Of a stretch of 64,000 nt of DNA, positions 59,991 to 64,000 are shown one piece after another (position 1 is the stretch's first letter; each line of letters begins with the position of its first letter). The notes beneath the pieces are model-generated. The model saw only the letters and a program-made list of their open reading frames with translations. It was not told the DNA's origin and did no database searches. The translations under genes were made by a program, and so were the position numbers. This DNA comes from Micromonospora lutea (GTDB taxonomy: Bacteria > Actinomycetota > Actinomycetes > Mycobacteriales > Micromonosporaceae). The stretch covers positions 1-64,000 of the forward strand of contig NZ_BOPB01000032.1 of assembly GCF_016863535.1 (NCBI RefSeq), written 5' to 3'.

Positions 59991-60027
59991 CTCTGGTGAC
60001 AGGTGTGCCTCAGGCGCACCTCGGTAC

Positions 60028-60045
60028 GCTTGCCTGCAGGCAAGC
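60028..60045 (+). promoter_or_regulatory. Perfect palindrome upstream of the PAS-GAF-PP2C gene
   Basis: GCTTGCCTGCAGGCAAGC is a perfect 18-bp palindrome and overlaps a TACGCT box (60025-60030). Just upstream, AGGTGTGCCT-C-AGGCGCACCT (60001-60021) is a near-perfect 21-bp palindrome with one mismatch. Both look like operators. A MarR regulator is encoded 1.8 kb downstream, but its own upstream palindrome is different. Confidence 0.62.
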
Positions 60046-60075
60046 AACCGTGACCCCGAGGAGTGCACCGCCCGC

Positions 60076-60120
60076 ATGCGTACTGGTCGACAGCGCCCCG
60101 CGCCCGGCGGCCGCCGGTGA
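60076..60120 (+). CDS. 14-codon upstream ORF overlapping the phosphatase start
   Basis: ATG 60076 to TGA 60118-60120 encodes MRTGRQRPAPGGRR, and its stop overlaps GTG 60117 as GTGA. GAGGAG lies 12-13 nt upstream, longer than usual. It might couple translation to the phosphatase, or be chance. The peptide carries no obvious control codons. Confidence 0.3.
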   Translation: MRTGRQRPAPGGRR

Positions 60121-61796
60121 CCAGCACCCGGCAGGACGCTGTCGCGGGTGCGGCCGGCGAGTGGGCTGCCGACGGAGGCTCGGGTCGTCCCGCCACCGGG
60201 TCACTCCCCACGCCCGCCGTGGACGCCGACCTCGCCCGTGAGCTGCTCGACGGGCTCGACGAGGCGGTGCTGACCACCGACGACGCCGGGCTGGTCGTGC
60301 TGGCCAACGCGCGGGCCGGGGTGTTGCTGCCGGACGTCGCCGTCGGCACCGACCTGGCCGGCTGTGCGCTGCCGGCACTGGCGAGCGCGGTCGCCACCGG
60401 CGCGGATGACTTCGAGGATGAACACCGCGGCCGGCGACTGCGCGGCGTCCGCCGCGCGCTGGGCGGCAACCGCGCCGCCTGGTACCTGCGGGACATCACC
60501 GACGAACACGTTCGTGTCGAGGAACTACGGGCCGAGCGCCGACGAACCCGGTTCCTGGCCCGTTGCGGCCGTCAACTCGGCCTGGCGCTGGAGCGTGACC
60601 AGGCGCTGCGCGCCGTCGCCACCCTCCCGGTGCCGTACCTGGCCGATCTGGCCCTGGTGGTGCACCTGCCACCGATTCCGACCGAGTACCGGCCCCACTG
60701 GGTGCGGTACGCCGCTGACGGCACCGCGCCGACCAGCGGCGTGGTCGACTGGGACGTGGTCGCCGCCGTACCCGGTCTCGTCGAGGCCCTCGACGGCGAG
60801 CGCGGGGATCCGCGTCCCTGGCCGGCCACCCGGCGGGAGGGACTCGACCCGGTGCTCCCGGCGGGCCTCGTCGACCCACCCGCGACCCTGCTGGTCAGCC
60901 CGTTGCCAATGGCAGGTCGGACGGCCGGCGCCCTGGTGCTGCTACGTCGATCCGAGCGGGACGGGTTCCACCCTCGCGAGGTCGAGCTGGTGCGGGAGTT
61001 CGCCGCTCGAGCCGGCGCCGCACTGGCCACCGCCCAGCTGCACGACGAACAGAGCCACCTCGCCCAGGTACTACAGAACAGCCTGCTGCCCCCGAAACTG
61101 CCCACGGTGCCCGGATTGAGTCTGGCCGGTGGTTACCGCGCGGCCGGCGACAGCCTGCGCATCGGTGGCGACTTCTACGATGTCCTGCCCACCGGTGGCG
61201 GTGCCCTGTTCGCCGTCGGGGACGTCTGCGGCAAGGGCGTCGGTGCGGCCGTGCTCACCGGACGGGTACGCCAGTCCTTGCAGACCCTGCGACTGGTCGA
61301 GCAGGAGCCGCGAGAACTGCTCCGGCTGCTCGACCGGGCGCTGCTCGACATTCCGGACGCGTCCCGGCGCGGCCGGTTCACCACCCTGCTGCTGGGTGCC
61401 CTGCGGCCCGAGCCCGAGGGTGGGGTGCGGGTGCGGATCGCCGGTGGTGGGCATCCGGCACCGCTCATGATCCGCGCCGACGGCACGGTGCTCGCGGTTC
61501 GGGTCGGTGGCATGCCGGTCGGTGCGCTGGCCGGTGCCCGCTTCGCCACCGCTGACCTTCGGCTGAGCCCCGGTGAGCTGCTGTTCACGCGTACCGACGG
61601 AATTGCCGACGCTCGGGGCGGCCCGCACGGGACGGAGGTCTTCGGCGAGCGGCGGCTACGCCGCATTCTCGCCGACGGCGCCGGGCTGCCCCCGGCGACG
61701 CTTGTCGACCGGGTGCTCCGAGAGGTCGACAGGTGGTGTGCCGGGCTTCGCCACGACGACATCGCGATGCTGGCGATCGGCGCGACCGGAGACTGA
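60117..61796 (+). CDS. PAS-GAF-SpoIIE phosphatase (PP2C family)
   Basis: A 559-residue serine phosphatase. A PAS-like domain (about residues 45-115, LDEAVLTTDDAGLVVLANAR), a GAF-like domain (about 140-290), and a SpoIIE-type PP2C domain follow. Metal ligands are intact: GGDFYDVLP, GDVCGKG, RTDGIADA and HDDIAML. It should dephosphorylate an anti-sigma-factor antagonist. The start is uncertain between GTG 60117 and GTG 60063. A perfect palindrome overlaps its upstream -10-like box. Confidence 0.87.
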   Translation: MTSTRQDAVAGAAGEWAADGGSGRPATGSLPTPAVDADLARELLDGLDEAVLTTDDAGLVVLANARAGVLLPDVAVGTDLAGCALPALASAVATGADDFEDEHRGRRLRGVRRALGGNRAAWYLRDITDEHVRVEELRAERRRTRFLARCGRQLGLALERDQALRAVATLPVPYLADLALVVHLPPIPTEYRPHWVRYAADGTAPTSGVVDWDVVAAVPGLVEALDGERGDPRPWPATRREGLDPVLPAGLVDPPATLLVSPLPMAGRTAGALVLLRRSERDGFHPREVELVREFAARAGAALATAQLHDEQSHLAQVLQNSLLPPKLPTVPGLSLAGGYRAAGDSLRIGGDFYDVLPTGGGALFAVGDVCGKGVGAAVLTGRVRQSLQTLRLVEQEPRELLRLLDRALLDIPDASRRGRFTTLLLGALRPEPEGGVRVRIAGGGHPAPLMIRADGTVLAVRVGGMPVGALAGARFATADLRLSPGELLFTRTDGIADARGGPHGTEVFGERRLRRILADGAGLPPATLVDRVLREVDRWCAGLRHDDIAMLAIGATGD

Positions 61797-61879
61797 CCCG
61801 ACGCGACCACGACCGGCGGCGGCGGCGGCGGCGATTGACCATCCCACCCGCTGCGGCCGGGTCGGCGCGCCCGCTTCGG

Positions 61880-62467
61880 TCAGGCCGTCCGGAACACGGA
61901 CGCGTCCCCCGCGGCCCAGCCACGCGACGCCGCGTCGACGATGCCCCGACCATCCGCCAGCTGCTCCATGCGTGGTCCCTCGGTCTGCGGGACCAGCGGC
62001 GACACCGGCCGCACGACCCGCGCGCGGGCGGCCTCGTCGAAGGCACACAGCCCACGCAACAGCGCCTCCCGCGACTCGGGGGCCATGTCGGCCAGGATCG
62101 CCGCCAGGTGCTGACGACGGTCGGCGCGCAGCTCGGCCAGCAACCGGCGGGCCTCGCCGGTCAGGTGCAGAGAGATCTCCCGCCGATCGGCACGACCTGG
62201 CTCCCGCTCCAGCATCCCGGCGGCCACCAGCCGGTCGCAGAGCCGGCTGGCCGACGAGAGCAGCATGTCCAGTCCGGCGGCGAGGCGCCGCAGGTTGATC
62301 CCGTCGTGCCGCTCCACGAGCATGACGGCACGCAGCTGCACGGTGGAAATCCGGTTGGCCGTCCGTTCCCGCGCACCGTCCCAGACCGTCAGCAGGGCAC
62401 CTGCCGCGGTGTCCAGCTCGGCAGCCATACTCATCTCGGGTCCCGGTGGACCATGCAGTTCCGCCAT
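61880..62467 (-). CDS. MarR family transcriptional regulator
   Basis: A 195-residue winged helix regulator. The DNA-binding domain is about residues 40-110 (RISTVQLRAVMLVERHDGIN, LRRLAAGLDMLLSSASRLCD, EPGRADRREISLHLT, the wing). The C-terminal helices are longer than in typical MarR, with a disordered tail. The ATG follows a TACGCT box by 10 nt inside GTACGC-ctga-GCGTAC. It lies between two phosphatase genes, converging on the first and divergent from the second. Confidence 0.86.
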   Translation of the reverse strand: MAELHGPPGPEMSMAAELDTAAGALLTVWDGARERTANRISTVQLRAVMLVERHDGINLRRLAAGLDMLLSSASRLCDRLVAAGMLEREPGRADRREISLHLTGEARRLLAELRADRRQHLAAILADMAPESREALLRGLCAFDEAARARVVRPVSPLVPQTEGPRMEQLADGRGIVDAASRGWAAGDASVFRTA

Positions 62468-62468
62468 G

Positions 62469-62484
62469 GTACGCCTGAGCGTAC
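62469..62484. promoter_or_regulatory. Palindrome GTACGC-ctga-GCGTAC in the MarR/phosphatase divergent gap
   Basis: Perfect 6-bp arms with a 4-nt spacer. On the minus strand it contains TACGCT (62483-62478), the probable -10 box of the MarR gene, so it is a likely autoregulatory operator. It is 43 nt from the phosphatase start on the plus strand. Confidence 0.6.
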
Positions 62485-62526
62485 TCCGATTCCGCCGGTG
62501 GTTGGGCTTGTGATCAAGGAGAGGCC

Positions 62527-63651
62527 ATGACCGAACCGGTCGACCAGGGGCGCGCGGCCATCACCGCAGCCCCCGTGGACCTCCTCGTGGCACGCGTCGG
62601 TGAGTTGTTCGAGCGGGAGTACGGCATCACCGACACGGAACTCCTCCAGGTCGACTACCGGCTCGCGGCGCTGCTGCCGCTCGGCGGCGGGGAGGCGGTG
62701 ACGACGCCCGGGCACCCGGCGTGGCGCTGCTTCGACCACCAGAGTCCGATCCACGCCGACAGCGTCGGGTTCCTGCCGGTCAGCATGCGCGGCGAACGGC
62801 GCGGTGTGCTCCGGGTGGCACCGGTCACCGACGCACGGCTGGACGAACTTGTGGAGGTCGCCACCGCGCTGGCCCACGAGCTGGCCGCCGTGGACGCCGG
62901 CACGGACGTGTACCGCGTGGCCCGGCGCAGCCGCCGGCTCACCCTCGCCGCCGAGGTGCAGTGGGAGCTGCTGCCGGGGCGCAGCCGGCTCCGACCCTCC
63001 TTCAGCCTCGCCGGTCAACTGGAGCCGGCGTACGCGGTGCGCGGTGACAGCTTCGACTGGTCCGACGACGGTGAGCGGGTCTGGCTGGCCACCATCAACG
63101 GAATGGGTGAGGGGGTCGCCGCGTCGATGCTCACCACCCTCGCCACCTGCGCGCTACGCAACGCCCGCCGGGCCGGCATTCCCCTGGCCGACCAGGCCGC
63201 TCTGGCCGACCAGGCGATCTACGACCTGCACCAGGGCACGCAGTACGTCGCGACCCTGCTGCTCGCACTGGATCTGCGCAGCGGGCTGCTCACCGCCGTC
63301 GACGCGGGTTCCCCTCGCCTGGTGCTGCTGCGCGACGGCGAGGTCAGCATCCAGCCGCTGGAGGAACAGTTCCCGCTGGGCATGTTCGAGGGGACCAACT
63401 ATCGGGAGCAGTTCGTTCAGCTCCAGCCGGGTGACCGGCTGTTCATGATCAGCGACGGGGTGGTGGAGGCGACCGGCGGCGCCGAACGGTACGGTCTGAC
63501 GGCGCTCGACCGGATGCTGCGTCGCACCGCGCCCATGACGGCGCTGGACGCGGTCCGCTCCGTACTTGGTGACCTGCGCGCGTTCGTCGCCGGTGATCTC
63601 ACCGACGACGCCGTCCTGGTCTGCCTGGACTGGTTCGGTCCACAGCCGTGA
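62527..63651 (+). CDS. SpoIIE-type PP2C phosphatase lacking one metal-ligand aspartate
   Basis: A 374-residue protein. About 160 residues of an atypical sensor region precede a SpoIIE-type phosphatase domain. The GD of the first metal motif is present (VRGDSFDWS) and later motifs ISDGVVEATGG and TDDAVLVCLDW are intact. However, the DVxGxG motif reads INGMGEG, with Asn191 replacing Asp. Activity may be reduced or absent. ATG 62527 has AAGGAGAGG upstream. It is divergent from the MarR gene. Confidence 0.85.
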   Translation: MTEPVDQGRAAITAAPVDLLVARVGELFEREYGITDTELLQVDYRLAALLPLGGGEAVTTPGHPAWRCFDHQSPIHADSVGFLPVSMRGERRGVLRVAPVTDARLDELVEVATALAHELAAVDAGTDVYRVARRSRRLTLAAEVQWELLPGRSRLRPSFSLAGQLEPAYAVRGDSFDWSDDGERVWLATINGMGEGVAASMLTTLATCALRNARRAGIPLADQAALADQAIYDLHQGTQYVATLLLALDLRSGLLTAVDAGSPRLVLLRDGEVSIQPLEEQFPLGMFEGTNYREQFVQLQPGDRLFMISDGVVEATGGAERYGLTALDRMLRRTAPMTALDAVRSVLGDLRAFVAGDLTDDAVLVCLDWFGPQP

Positions 63652-63666
63652 GGCACGTCCGCCAGG

Positions 63667-64000
63667 TCAGTACGCGCCGCGGCTGTTGACCACCGCGCCT
63701 ACGGTTTTCCACAGGATCGTCAGATCGGCGGCCAGCGACCAGTTCTCCACGTAGTAGAGATCGAGCCGGATCCCGTCCTCCCAGCTCAGGTCGGACCGTC
63801 CGCTGACCTGCCAGAGCCCGGTCATCCCCGGCTTGACCAGCAACCGGCGGGCGACGTCCCCGTCGTAGCGGGCGACCTCGGAGGGCAGCGGCGGTCGGGG
63901 GCCGACCAGGCTCATCTGCCCCAGCAGGACGTTGACCAGTTGCGGCAGCTCGTCCAGCGACCACTTGCGCAACAGCCGGCCGACCCGGGTCACCCGGGGG
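63667..64000 (-). CDS. Sugar-phosphate (polyprenyl) glycosylphosphotransferase, C-terminal part
   Basis: The window ends inside this gene. The visible C-terminal part has the family end TRVGRLLRKWSLDELPQLVN, then MSLVGPRPPLPSEV, PGMTGLWQVSGRSDLSWEDG, LDLYYVENWSLAADLTILWK and a C-terminal NSRGAY, typical of WcaJ/undecaprenyl-phosphate sugar transferases in exopolysaccharide synthesis. The upstream transmembrane domain lies beyond the window. It converges on the phosphatase gene, 15 nt away. Confidence 0.9.
   Translation of the reverse strand, partial: PRVTRVGRLLRKWSLDELPQLVNVLLGQMSLVGPRPPLPSEVARYDGDVARRLLVKPGMTGLWQVSGRSDLSWEDGIRLDLYYVENWSLAADLTILWKTVGAVVNSRGAY

Noticed and set aside
1..64000. 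CRISPR arrays, insertion sequences or prophage genes
   Set aside because: No regularly spaced direct repeats, transposase, integrase or phage structural gene was seen on either strand.

Overview
The window is high-GC DNA with start codons, spacing and gene families typical of the Micromonosporaceae, probably Micromonospora or a close relative. The evidence is a cluster of late cobalamin genes, a SURF1 protein, a second SSB with a long acidic tail, SpoIIE-type phosphatases, several short actinobacterial DUF proteins, and dispersed GAAGGGCC palindromes of a kind I recall from Micromonospora and Salinispora. At least fourteen genes have a TAnnnT box ending 6-8 nt before the start codon and no Shine-Dalgarno sequence, which suggests leaderless transcripts. 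I see no phage, transposase, CRISPR array or biosynthetic gene cluster. It reads as chromosomal core with ordinary accessory genes.

Layout. 1-15.7 kb: late cobalamin synthesis genes (cobC-cobT-cobA/cysG, then cobB, then cobD-cobQ) interleaved with a class A penicillin-binding protein, a SURF1 protein, an ATP-dependent DNA ligase, an M20 dipeptidase, a uridine-kinase-like protein and a rhodanese. 15.9-26.4 kb: two small coupled ORFs, an SSB paralogue, a ribosome-hibernation-like protein behind a 17-codon ORF, an alpha/beta hydrolase, tRNA-Arg(UCU), DUF1963, HAD and GNAT proteins, a three-gene signalling operon (kinase, kinase-like membrane protein, response regulator) and an acyltransferase. 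26.5-36 kb: a glycogen-debranching-type glucosidase coupled to an SCP2 protein, a CBS protein, asd, a pair of M16 peptidases, a catalase-fold protein, and DAHP synthase preceded by a short leader ORF carrying Tyr, Trp and Phe codons and by nested hairpins. 36-45 kb: small DUF proteins, an NlpC/P60 hydrolase, a SigB-like sigma factor, a MurR/RpiR regulator with its operator, an SDR protein and a thymidylate-kinase-like protein. 45.3-47.8 kb: a compact nucleotidyltransferase-BON-phosphoesterase-small membrane protein operon, then TspO. 48-54.4 kb: an alpha-glucoside-type ABC importer, a LacI regulator and a GH13 glucosidase, with a LacI-type operator upstream. 54.4-60 kb: an MFS carrier and the xylose genes xylB, xylA and a divergent ROK regulator. 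60-64 kb: two SpoIIE-type phosphatases around a MarR regulator, then the end of a sugar-phosphate transferase that runs off the window.

The observations I rate highest are the aromatic leader ORF with competing hairpins before DAHP synthase (34.7-34.9 kb), the missing nucleophilic cysteine in the CobB amidotransferase domain, the Asp-to-Asn change in the second SpoIIE-type phosphatase, the kinase/kinase-like pair, and the four-gene nucleotidyltransferase operon. Starts were adjusted from the longest open frame wherever a Shine-Dalgarno sequence or a TAnnnT box pointed to an internal codon. Family names come from recognising sequence motifs, not from a database search.
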